Positions 1 to 5,490 of a stretch of DNA of 6,584 nucleotides are shown here, piece after piece (the first letter of the stretch is position 1; the number at the start of each line of letters is the position of its first letter). The stretch comes from an uncultured Gemmobacter sp. (GTDB lineage: Bacteria; Pseudomonadota; Alphaproteobacteria; Rhodobacterales; Rhodobacteraceae). The notes below the pieces were generated by a model. That model had not been told where the DNA came from, did no database searches, and saw only the letters and a program-made list of their open reading frames with translations. Both the position numbers and the translations under genes were made by a program. The stretch is taken from positions 1 to 6,584 of the forward strand of contig CALKAA010000435.1 in assembly GCA_937983495.1 (NCBI GenBank), read 5' to 3'.

Positions 1-41
1 TTGGTCAGTGACTGGAGTTCAGACGTGTGCTCTTCCGATCT
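1..41 (-). other. Illumina TruSeq adapter (index 4), left contig end; not genomic
   Basis: Bases 8-41 match the TruSeq index-side adapter (starts GTGACTGGAGTTC, ends CTCTTCCGATCT). Bases 2-7, TGGTCA, are the reverse complement of index 4 (TGACCA), and base 1 is the last T of the preceding P7 segment. This is library-construction sequence left on the contig. Base 41 may be the ligation A/T base rather than genome. Any reading frame entering this stretch is chimeric; a minus-strand frame running in from genomic bases ends in a false IGRAHV-type pattern. Identification is from recalled adapter sequence and is essentially exact. Confidence 0.98.
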
Positions 42-74
42 CGGGGAAACGCGGTGCGTTTCCTGATCCGCCCG
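42..74. repeat. 33-bp direct repeat, copy 1 (hairpin-forming)
   Basis: These 33 bases are identical to 319-351. Each copy contains the inverted pair GGAAACGC / GCGTTTCC around a 3-base loop (GGT), so it can form an 8-bp hairpin. This copy abuts the adapter, so the 5' half of the outer stem seen in copy 2 (GGGCGG) is truncated to CGG. The copies diverge immediately after base 74 (G versus A). It may be a genuine dispersed palindromic element, or the piece next to the adapter may have been duplicated by a misassembly at this repeat. Confidence 0.8.
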
Positions 75-187
75 GTATTGGGCGAGGCGATTGGCTGCTT
101 CTTCTGGAAGGGCTTCCGTATCGGGCCGTTGACTGAAGGTTTGTGATGGCCGAGGCCATTGCCGAGGTCATGTTGAAACGGTTGTGA
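75..187 (+). pseudogene. Possible C-terminal remnant of an unidentified convergent gene
   Basis: One plus-strand frame is open from the contig edge (base 42) to a TGA at 144-146. After the repeat it reads VLGEAIGCFFWKGFRIGPL, then TEGL. The next frame starts with an ATG overlapping that stop (TGATG, 146-148) and reads MAEAIAEVMLKRL to a TGA at 185-187. A single one-base frameshift would fuse them into one protein-like tail, aromatic-hydrophobic and then amphipathic. A 10-bp stem hairpin begins six bases after the second stop, a typical place for a gene end. I do not recognise the family. It could be a real C-terminus with a sequencing or natural frameshift, two overlapping frames, or non-coding DNA. 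Confidence 0.25.
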
Positions 188-192
188 GTTTG

Positions 193-217
193 GGCCGGTG
201 GCCCAAAGCCACCGGCC
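193..217. terminator. 10-bp perfect GC-rich hairpin, possible bidirectional terminator
   Basis: GGCCGGTGGC (193-202) and GCCACCGGCC (208-217) are perfect complements around a five-base loop (CCAAA). This is the strongest simple hairpin in the gap. It starts six bases after the possible plus-strand stop at 185-187 and lies in the expected convergent intergenic region opposite phoB. Neither strand shows a run of T after the stem, so if it terminates transcription it is not a classical intrinsic terminator. It could instead be a 3'-end stabilising or REP-like element. Confidence 0.45.
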
Positions 218-221
218 AGCG

Positions 222-256
222 CCCGCCCTGCGGGGGGCGGGTGCTTCACACCCGCC
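222..256. repeat. Two mutually exclusive GC-rich hairpins
   Basis: CCCGCCC (222-228) can pair with GGGCGGG (235-241). Alternatively GGCGGGTG (236-243) can pair perfectly with CACCCGCC (249-256) around a five-base loop, CTTCA. The two stems share bases 236-241 and cannot form together. A third small stem (251-255 with 259-263) also competes. The arrangement resembles alternative RNA folds, but in DNA this GC-rich such pairings arise easily and no leader peptide or gene start lies nearby. More probably it is part of a palindrome-rich intergenic cluster. Confidence 0.4.
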
Positions 257-318
257 GGGCGGGCTCTGGCCTCTCGGTCATGGGCTGAAACGGTCTTGCG
301 GGGCGGGTGCCGCGCGGG

Positions 319-351
319 CGGGGAAACGCGGTGCGTTTCCTGATCCGCCCG
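319..351. repeat. 33-bp direct repeat, copy 2, inside a bulged hairpin (316-350)
   Basis: This is the exact second copy of 42-74, offset by 277 bp. With its left flank it forms an extended hairpin. GGGCGG (316-321) pairs with CCGCCC (345-350), and GGAAACGC (322-329) pairs with GCGTTTCC (333-340). The loop is GGT and there is one four-base bulge, TGAT (341-344). That gives 14 base pairs in all. The element lies 52 bases beyond the end of phoB and looks like a REP-type intergenic palindrome. I do not recognise a named family. Confidence 0.75.
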
Positions 352-382
352 AGGTTTGGCCTCGGCCAATTTGGGGTAGGGG

Positions 383-414
383 GCGCTGGCCCCTTGGGCC
401 CCTCACCCCAGCGC
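383..414 (-). terminator. Weak inverted repeat spanning the phoB stop codon
   Basis: GCGCTGG (383-389) and CCAGCGC (408-414) can pair across the phoB stop codon (405-403). A competing short stem, GGCCC (388-392) with GGGCC (396-400), lies just beyond the stop. On the phoB transcript neither is followed by a U-run. One may mark the end of the operon transcript, but the stems are short for DNA of this composition and the call is tentative. Confidence 0.22.
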
Positions 415-1095
415 GTAGCCCGCGCCGCGCACGGTGCGCAGCGGGTCTTCGCCGCCCTGTTGCATCAGCGCCTTGCGCAGACGCCCGATATGGACATCGA
501 CGGTGCGGGTATCGACATAGATGTCGCGGCCCCAGACCCGATCCAGCAGCGCCTCGCGCGAGAACACGCGGCCGGGTTTCTCCATGAAGGTGATGAGCAG
601 GCGGAACTCGGTGGGCCCGAGTTTCAGCGCCTGCCCGGCGCGGGTGACGCGGTGGGTTTCGGGGTCCAGCCGGATATCCTCGAACTCCAGCACCACCCCG
701 GCGGTGGAGGGGCGCACCCGGCGCAGTTGGGCGCGCGCCCGCGCCATCAGCTCCAGCACGGAATAGGGCTTGATGACGTAATCATCCGCCCCGGTTTCCA
801 GCCCGCGCACCCGATCCACCTCCTCGGCGCGGGCCGAGAGCAGGATGATCGGGATGCTGCGGGTTTCGGGGCGCATCTTCAGGCGGCGGCAGACCTCGAT
901 GCCCGAGAGATTGGGCATCATCCAGTCGAGGATGATGATGTCGGGGGCGGCCTCGTCCACCAGCATCATCGCCTCCTCGCCATCCGCCGCCTGGGTCACC
1001 GCGAAGCCCTCGGCCTCGAGGTTATAGGCCAGAACCTCGCGCTGGGCGGGTTCGTCCTCGACCAGAAGCACCGTGGGCTGGGCTTGCGCGGTCAT
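403..1095 (-). CDS. phoB: Phosphate regulon response regulator PhoB (OmpR family)
   Basis: Cytoplasmic DNA-binding response regulator of phosphate starvation, normally phosphorylated by PhoR and acting at Pho boxes, including that of pstS. At 230 aa it is the usual length. The receiver domain spans about residues 6-122: acidic pair E13-D14, phospho-acceptor D57 in LDWMMP, S87 in the switch Thr/Ser position (LLSARA), and K109 in IKPYS. The winged-helix effector domain spans about 133-230, with recognition helix near 198-210 (TVDVHIGRLRKAL) and the terminal hairpin RTVRGAGYAL. All key residues are present. The ATG lies three bases after the phoU stop, with GGAG nine bases upstream inside phoU, so it is probably translationally coupled to phoU. 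Its place in a complete pst-phoU cluster argues for PhoB over other OmpR-type regulators. No phoR follows in the window. Confidence 0.96.
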   Translation of the reverse strand: MTAQAQPTVLLVEDEPAQREVLAYNLEAEGFAVTQAADGEEAMMLVDEAAPDIIILDWMMPNLSGIEVCRRLKMRPETRSIPIILLSARAEEVDRVRGLETGADDYVIKPYSVLELMARARAQLRRVRPSTAGVVLEFEDIRLDPETHRVTRAGQALKLGPTEFRLLITFMEKPGRVFSREALLDRVWGRDIYVDTRTVDVHIGRLRKALMQQGGEDPLRTVRGAGYALG

Positions 1096-1098
1096 GGA

Positions 1099-1836
1099 TC
1101 AGCGCTCCGCCCGGGGCGTGGCCTGCGAGGCCTGGGTGAGGGCGGCGACGCCCGAAGCCTTGGGGCGTTCCTCGTCGGGGATGCGGCCTTCGACCAGATA
1201 GATCACCTGTTCGGCAATGCCGGTGGCGTGATCGCCCACGCGTTCGATGTTCTTGGCGATGAAATGCAGGTGCATCGAGGGCGTGATGGTGCGCGGGTCT
1301 TCCAGCATATGCGTCAGAAACTCGCGGAACAGGCCATTATACATCTGGTCGATTTCATGGTCGCGCTGGCGCACGTCATGCGCCTTGGCGCTGTCGCGGG
1401 CGATATAGGCATCGAGCGCGTCTTTCAGCAGCATGACCACGGCACGGGCCATGCGGCGGATCGAGGCGGCGGAGCCTTCGATCATCGGCATGGAGTTCAG
1501 CACCAGCGAGCGCTTGGCGAGGTTCTTGGCGTAATCGCCGCAGCGTTCCAGATTGGCGGCGCAGCGCATGACCGACAAGACGGTGCGCAGGTCGCTGGCG
1601 GTGGGGCTGCGCAGGGCGATCAGGCGGGCGCATTCGGTCTGCACCTGTTCTTCCAGCGCGTCGATGGCGGCATCGCCCGCCCGCACCTTGGCGGCCAGAT
1701 CGGCGTCGCGGGTTTCCAGCGCCAGCGCGGCATCCAGAATGGCGGCCTCGACCAGCCCGCCCATCTTCATCAGTGTGGCCTGCACGCCTTCGAGATCGCG
1801 GTCAAAAGCCGACATGATGTGTTTTTCGGTCTGCAT
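1099..1836 (-). CDS. phoU: Phosphate signalling protein PhoU
   Basis: PhoU is a cytoplasmic, all-helical, metal-binding protein that passes the state of the Pst transporter to PhoR and represses the Pho response when phosphate is plentiful. The 245-aa product has the usual length and two PhoU repeats, each a three-helix bundle. Repeat 1 (about 15-110) carries the metal-site motif NLERCGDYAKNLAKR (95-109). Repeat 2 (about 120-215) carries NIERVGDHATGIAEQ (196-210). The reading frame stays open upstream to 2208, but that part is antiparallel-frame shadow of pstB. The ATG at 1836 is chosen because it gives the conserved start MQTEKHIMSAFDRDL and has GAGGA seven bases upstream. It follows pstB by 14 bp and precedes phoB by 3 bp. 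The last 25 or so residues are an unconserved Ala-rich tail. Confidence 0.96.
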   Translation of the reverse strand: MQTEKHIMSAFDRDLEGVQATLMKMGGLVEAAILDAALALETRDADLAAKVRAGDAAIDALEEQVQTECARLIALRSPTASDLRTVLSVMRCAANLERCGDYAKNLAKRSLVLNSMPMIEGSAASIRRMARAVVMLLKDALDAYIARDSAKAHDVRQRDHEIDQMYNGLFREFLTHMLEDPRTITPSMHLHFIAKNIERVGDHATGIAEQVIYLVEGRIPDEERPKASGVAALTQASQATPRAER

Positions 1837-1843
1837 GATGGCG

Positions 1844-1848
1844 TCCTC
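1844..1848 (-). promoter_or_regulatory. Shine-Dalgarno site deciding the phoU start
   Basis: On the minus strand GAGGA occupies 1848-1844, seven bases before the ATG at 1836, within the 14-bp pstB-phoU gap. It fixes the phoU start and rules out the long upstream extension of the same frame into pstB. Confidence 0.8.
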
Positions 1849-1850
1849 GC

Positions 1851-2648
1851 TCAGCCGATCCGGCCGGTGATGTAGGATTCGGTGCGCGGATCGCGCGGAT
1901 TGGTGAAGATCTGGCCGGTTTCGCCATATTCCACCAGATTGCCCAGGTGGAAGAAGGCGGTGCGCTGGCTGACGCGCGCGGCCTGCTGCATGGAGTGGGT
2001 GACGATCACCACCGAGAATTGCGAGCGCAACTCGTCGATCAACTCCTCCACCTGTGCCGTGGCGATGGGATCGAGCGCCGAGCAGGGTTCGTCCATCAAC
2101 AGCACCTCGGGCGAGGTGGCGATGGCGCGGGCGATGCAGAGGCGCTGTTGCTGGCCGCCCGAGAGGCCGGTGCCGGGGGCATCGAGGCGGTCTTTCACCT
2201 CGTTCCACAGCGCGGCCTTGCGCAGCGATTGTTCCACCACCTCGTCCAGTTCCGCCTTGTTGCGGGTCAGGCCGTGGATGCGCGGGCCATAGGCCACGTT
2301 TTCATAGATCGACTTGGGGAAGGGGTTGGGCTTCTGGAACACCATGCCCACCTTGGCGCGCAGGGTCACCGGGTCCACCCGCTTGTCATAGATGTCTTCG
2401 CCTTCCAGAAGGATGGTGCCCAGCACGCGGGCCGAGGCCACGGTGTCGTTCATCCGGTTCAGGCAGCGCAGGAAGGTGGATTTGCCACAGCCCGAGGGGC
2501 CGATGAAGGCGGTGACGGTCTTGTCGAGGATCTCGACATCCACATCCTTCAGCGCATGATTGCTGCCATAATAGACCTGCACGCCCTGCGCGCTCATTTT
2601 CGAGGTTTCAGAGGTCACGGCTCGCTCCGCAATTCGCATATCGTTCAT
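1851..2648 (-). CDS. pstB: Phosphate ABC transporter ATP-binding protein PstB
   Basis: ATPase subunit that powers phosphate import; two copies sit on the cytoplasmic face of PstC-PstA. The 265-aa sequence is full length and intact: Walker A GPSGCGKST (50-58), Q-loop in VFQKPNPF (Q105), ABC signature LSGGQQQR (162-169), Walker B VLLMDEP (182-188), the PstB-typical CSALDPIAT with D-loop (189-197), and switch histidine H218 in VTHSM. The phosphate-type features (YYG near 26-28, LRCLNRMND near 60-68, QKPNPFPKSIYENVAYG at 105-121) separate it from other ABC ATPases. About 17 residues precede the conserved core. The ATG at 2648 has AAGGGG eight bases upstream in the 14-bp gap after pstA; M4 or M18 are alternative starts. 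It lies between pstA and phoU, as usual for the operon. Confidence 0.97.
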   Translation of the reverse strand: MNDMRIAERAVTSETSKMSAQGVQVYYGSNHALKDVDVEILDKTVTAFIGPSGCGKSTFLRCLNRMNDTVASARVLGTILLEGEDIYDKRVDPVTLRAKVGMVFQKPNPFPKSIYENVAYGPRIHGLTRNKAELDEVVEQSLRKAALWNEVKDRLDAPGTGLSGGQQQRLCIARAIATSPEVLLMDEPCSALDPIATAQVEELIDELRSQFSVVIVTHSMQQAARVSQRTAFFHLGNLVEYGETGQIFTNPRDPRTESYITGRIG

Positions 2649-2656
2649 CGGTTTGG

Positions 2657-2662
2657 CCCCTT
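2657..2662 (-). promoter_or_regulatory. Shine-Dalgarno site of pstB
   Basis: AAGGGG on the minus strand (2662-2657) ends eight bases before the pstB ATG and directly follows the pstA stop. It supports the ATG at 2648 over the internal methionines at residues 4 and 18. Confidence 0.6.
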
Positions 2663-4009
2663 TTACCAGCGGCGTTCAAAGCGGCGGCGCAGCACGATGG
2701 CGACCGCGTTCATCACAAGAAGGAAGACCAGCAGCACGATGATAGCCCCGGAGGCGCGCTCCACAAAGGCCGGATCGGACCGCTGCGTCCATTGATAGAC
2801 CTGCACGGGCAGGGCGGTGGCGGGTTCCATCAGCCCCTCGGGCGGGGCGGCGGGGAAATCCTTCACGAAGGCGACCATGCCGATCAGCAGCAGGGGGGCG
2901 CTTTCGCCCAGGGCCCGCGCCAGGCCCAGGATGGTGCCGGTGAGGATGCCGGGCATGGCCAGCGGCAGGACGTGGTGGAAGATCGACTGCATCCTGGAGG
3001 CCCCCACCCCAAGCGCCGCATCGCGGATCGAGGGCGGCACGGCTTTCAGCGCGGCGCGGGTGGCGATGATGATGGTGGGCAGCGTCATCAGGGTGAGGAC
3101 AAGGCCCCCCACCATCGGTGCCGATTGCGGCAGGCCCATGAAGTTGATGAACAGGGCCAGCGCGAGGATGCCATAGACGATGGAGGGCACGGCGGCGAGG
3201 TTGGCGATGTTCACCTCGATCATGTCGGTCCATTTGTTCTTGGGGGCCATTTCCTCCAGATAGATCGAGGCGGCCACGCCAATGGGCAGCGACAGGCACA
3301 GCACGATCAGCATCATATAGGCCGAGCCGAGGATGGCGACGCCGAGGCCCGCCACTTCGGGGCGCAGTTCCGAGGCATCGGGGGAGGAGAGGAAGCCCCA
3401 GAGGTTCAGCTTGGTCTCGATCAGGCCCGCATCCTTCATGGCCTGCGCGAGGTGCAGTTGCTCGGGCGAGATATTGCTGTCACGTTCGGCGCTTTCCAGC
3501 GTGACGCGGCCCTTGAAGAACCCGTCCACCCGGCTGGTGGCGGCGGCGTCGAAGGTGATGGTCTGGCCGATCAGCGAAGGGTCGGCCAGCACCATGTTGC
3601 GCAGGTCGGCGGCGGCCTCTTTGGACATCAGGCCCATGATGGCCTTGCTGTCGACGGCGGCGGTATCAAGGCCCTTGGCGGCCAGTTCGGCCTCCAGCGC
3701 CGCTGCGATCAGCTTGCCGTAGCCGACGGTGGTGACCTTGGCCATGGCCTTGGGGTCACGGGTGCCCGCCTTGTCCAGCGTGGCCTCGTCCAGCGTCACC
3801 GGGATTTCGACAAAGGTCTGGCGGAAGGCGCCAAGGCCGTTGCCCAGAACCGAGGCAAGCAGGAAGACCAGTGCCGCGAGGCCGAGGCTGATGGCGATCA
3901 GGCCATAGGCGCGGAAGCGTTTCTCGGCGGCCTTGCGGCGGCGGGTGCGGGCATCGCTGGCCAGCAGCGAGCGGCTGGGCTGCGCGGAATGCAGGGTCGC
4001 GTCGGTCAT
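2663..4009 (-). CDS. pstA: Phosphate ABC transporter permease PstA (long form)
   Basis: Inner-membrane permease that forms the phosphate channel with PstC. At 448 aa it is about 150 aa longer than the roughly 300-aa enterobacterial form. An Arg/Lys-rich cytoplasmic N-terminus (21-33) and one membrane segment (about 34-57) are followed by a predicted periplasmic domain of about 160 residues (58-221), matching the PstA N-terminal domain I know as DUF3333 (PF11812) in alphaproteobacteria. The ABC permease core follows, with hydrophobic segments near 222-250, 270-291, 298-320, 350-382 and 420-441. The EAA loop coupling to PstB is DAALGVGASRMQSIF ending in VLP (330-349), with the conserved Gly at 336. 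Its ATG overlaps the pstC stop (ATGA), with GGGAG eight bases upstream inside pstC, so translation is probably coupled. No disruption is seen. Confidence 0.95.
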   Translation of the reverse strand: MTDATLHSAQPSRSLLASDARTRRRKAAEKRFRAYGLIAISLGLAALVFLLASVLGNGLGAFRQTFVEIPVTLDEATLDKAGTRDPKAMAKVTTVGYGKLIAAALEAELAAKGLDTAAVDSKAIMGLMSKEAAADLRNMVLADPSLIGQTITFDAAATSRVDGFFKGRVTLESAERDSNISPEQLHLAQAMKDAGLIETKLNLWGFLSSPDASELRPEVAGLGVAILGSAYMMLIVLCLSLPIGVAASIYLEEMAPKNKWTDMIEVNIANLAAVPSIVYGILALALFINFMGLPQSAPMVGGLVLTLMTLPTIIIATRAALKAVPPSIRDAALGVGASRMQSIFHHVLPLAMPGILTGTILGLARALGESAPLLLIGMVAFVKDFPAAPPEGLMEPATALPVQVYQWTQRSDPAFVERASGAIIVLLVFLLVMNAVAIVLRRRFERRW

Positions 4010-5424
4010 TCGTATTGCTCCCGGTATTTGCGCACGATCACGAGGGCGACCACGTTCAGGGCGAGGGTGAAGCAGAACAGCGTGAGGCCCAGGGCGAAGG
4101 CCACCAGCGTTTCGGGGCTGGCGAATTCGGTATCGCCGGTGAGCTGGCTGACGATTTTCACCGTCACGGTGGTCATGGCGTCAAAGGGGTTGAGGCTGAG
4201 CTTGGCGGCGGCCCCGGCCCCCATCACCACGATCATGGTTTCGCCAATGGCGCGGCTGGCGGCCAGCAGGATGGCGCCCACGATGCCGGGCAGGGCTGCG
4301 GGCAGCACGACGCGCTTGATGGTCTCGGACTGGTTGGCCCCGAGGCCGTAGGAGCCATCGCGCATGGCCTGCGGCACGGCGTTGATGATGTCATCCGACA
4401 GCGAGGAGACGTAGGGGATGAGCATGATGCCCATGACTAGGCCCGCGGTCATCACCGAGGAGGAGCTGTCGCCCCAGCCCATCGGCATGGCGAAGTAATC
4501 GCGCAGCAGGGGGCCGACGGTGACAAGGGCAAAGAGGCCATAGACGATGGAGGGGATGCCCGCGAGGATCTCCAAGAGCGGTTTGACGGTGGCGCGGGTT
4601 TTGGGCCCCGCATATTCCGACAGGTAGATCGCGGCCAGAAGGCCCAGGGGCGCGGCTACGGCCAGCGAGATCAGCGAGACGTAAAGCGTGCCCCAGACCA
4701 GCGGCCACAGGCCCAGCGACGAGCCGCCGCCGAATTTCGGGTTCCATTCGGTCGAGAACAGGAAATCGCGCGCCGGGTAAAGCTGGAAGAAATGCAGGCT
4801 TTCGCTGACCAGCGAGGCGATGATGCCGAAGGTGGTGGCGACGGCGACCAGCGCGCAGCCGATCAGCAGCACCAGCACGAATTGCTCCACCAGATTGCGG
4901 GCGCGTTGGGCGGGGTTGATGCGGGCCAGCGCGACGCCAAGGCCCACCAGTGCCGCGAGGATCACGAGGCCCGACAGGATATTGCGCAGGCTGGTGCTTT
5001 CGGCGTGGTATTCACGGGCGGCGGTCAGCACATCGGGGCGCAGCTCGGCCCCAAGCGCCACACCGGCATCGGAAAGCTGGGTTTTCAGGGTGGCGAGATC
5101 GTCCGAGGGCGCGGGCAGCAGGGTCAGGCCCTCGGCCACGCGGCGCACATCGTTCATCATCAGCTCAAGGCTGCCGCCTTCGGGGAGGACCAGATGCGAG
5201 GCCACGCGGGCATCGACGATCATCGGTTGCACGAAGGCCCAGCCCAGCATCAGCGCAAGGGCGGGGATGGCGGTGAACAGGAAGACCTGCCAGCCATAAT
5301 AGGAGGGCAGGGAATGCAGGCGCCGCGCATCGCCTTGGGCCAGCCGCAGCGCGCGTTGTCGTCCGGCCAGAAATCCAAGGACCGCAAGGCCCAGCACGAT
5401 CAGGGAGAGGAGACCAAGGCTCAT
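4006..5424 (-). CDS. pstC: Phosphate ABC transporter permease PstC (long form)
   Basis: Inner-membrane permease partner of PstA. It is 472 aa, against about 320 for the enterobacterial protein. The extra N-terminal part has hydrophobic segments at about 1-20, 45-66 and 148-167, a conserved RLHSLPSYYGW motif (35-45) and a loop domain between (67-147). It fits the PstC N-terminal domain known as PF12501. The permease core runs from about 180, with membrane segments near 182-206, 243-268, 285-306, 326-340, 374-401 and 442-465. It contains the PstC-like stretch FFQLYPARDFLFSTEWNP (212-229) and the EAA loop RDGSYGLGANQSETI ending in VLP (355-375). The ATG at 5424 has only a weak upstream GGA, with none of the clear ribosome site seen before pstB or phoU. 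It sits 66 bp after pstS, beyond a terminator, and overlaps pstA by four bases. Confidence 0.96.
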   Translation of the reverse strand: MSLGLLSLIVLGLAVLGFLAGRQRALRLAQGDARRLHSLPSYYGWQVFLFTAIPALALMLGWAFVQPMIVDARVASHLVLPEGGSLELMMNDVRRVAEGLTLLPAPSDDLATLKTQLSDAGVALGAELRPDVLTAAREYHAESTSLRNILSGLVILAALVGLGVALARINPAQRARNLVEQFVLVLLIGCALVAVATTFGIIASLVSESLHFFQLYPARDFLFSTEWNPKFGGGSSLGLWPLVWGTLYVSLISLAVAAPLGLLAAIYLSEYAGPKTRATVKPLLEILAGIPSIVYGLFALVTVGPLLRDYFAMPMGWGDSSSSVMTAGLVMGIMLIPYVSSLSDDIINAVPQAMRDGSYGLGANQSETIKRVVLPAALPGIVGAILLAASRAIGETMIVVMGAGAAAKLSLNPFDAMTTVTVKIVSQLTGDTEFASPETLVAFALGLTLFCFTLALNVVALVIVRKYREQYE

Positions 5425-5442
5425 GTCTTGCGTCCGTTCAGG

Positions 5443-5475
5443 AAAAAAGGGGGGCGCGGACAGCCCGCACCCCCC
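5443..5475 (-). terminator. Intrinsic terminator between pstS and pstC
   Basis: On the transcribed strand an 11-bp stem runs from 5475 to 5449. The arms are GGGGGGTGCGG and CCGCGCCCCCC, with one G-U pair and a five-base loop, followed at once by six T (5448-5443). The stem begins 15 bases after the pstS stop. It is a textbook rho-independent terminator inside the operon, with no obvious promoter between it and pstC. The reasonable inference is partial readthrough: abundant pstS mRNA and less pstC-pstA-pstB-phoU-phoB, matching the need for excess binding protein over membrane complex. Confidence 0.88.
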
Positions 5476-5490
5476 TGTTGGCTCTGGGTC

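Noticed and set aside
19..369. Minus-strand frame of 116 codons downstream of phoB
   Set aside because: Its C-terminus is encoded by adapter (IGRAHV), it crosses the hairpin cluster and both repeat copies, and its Pro/Arg/Ala-rich translation resembles no protein I know.
352..373. Small palindrome TTGGCC-TC-GGCCAA near 356-369 as an operator or terminator
   Set aside because: The loop is too short for the full stem, no T-run follows, and such GC palindromes are expected by chance here.
307..1875. Long plus-strand open frame (522 codons) opposite phoB and phoU
   Set aside because: It is antisense to two clearly recognised genes. High G+C third positions keep the opposite frame open, and the His/Gly/Gln-rich translation has no domain-like pattern.
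1837..2208. N-terminal extension of the phoU frame into pstB
   Set aside because: It overlaps the pstB C-terminal half in another frame. The His/Arg-rich sequence is unlike PhoU, and a good ribosome site and the conserved MQTEK start lie at 1836.
2792..4351. Long plus-strand open frame (519 codons) opposite pstA and pstC
   Set aside because: It is an antisense shadow of two membrane proteins, with a low-complexity His/Gly/Gln/Asp-rich translation and no ribosome site of note.
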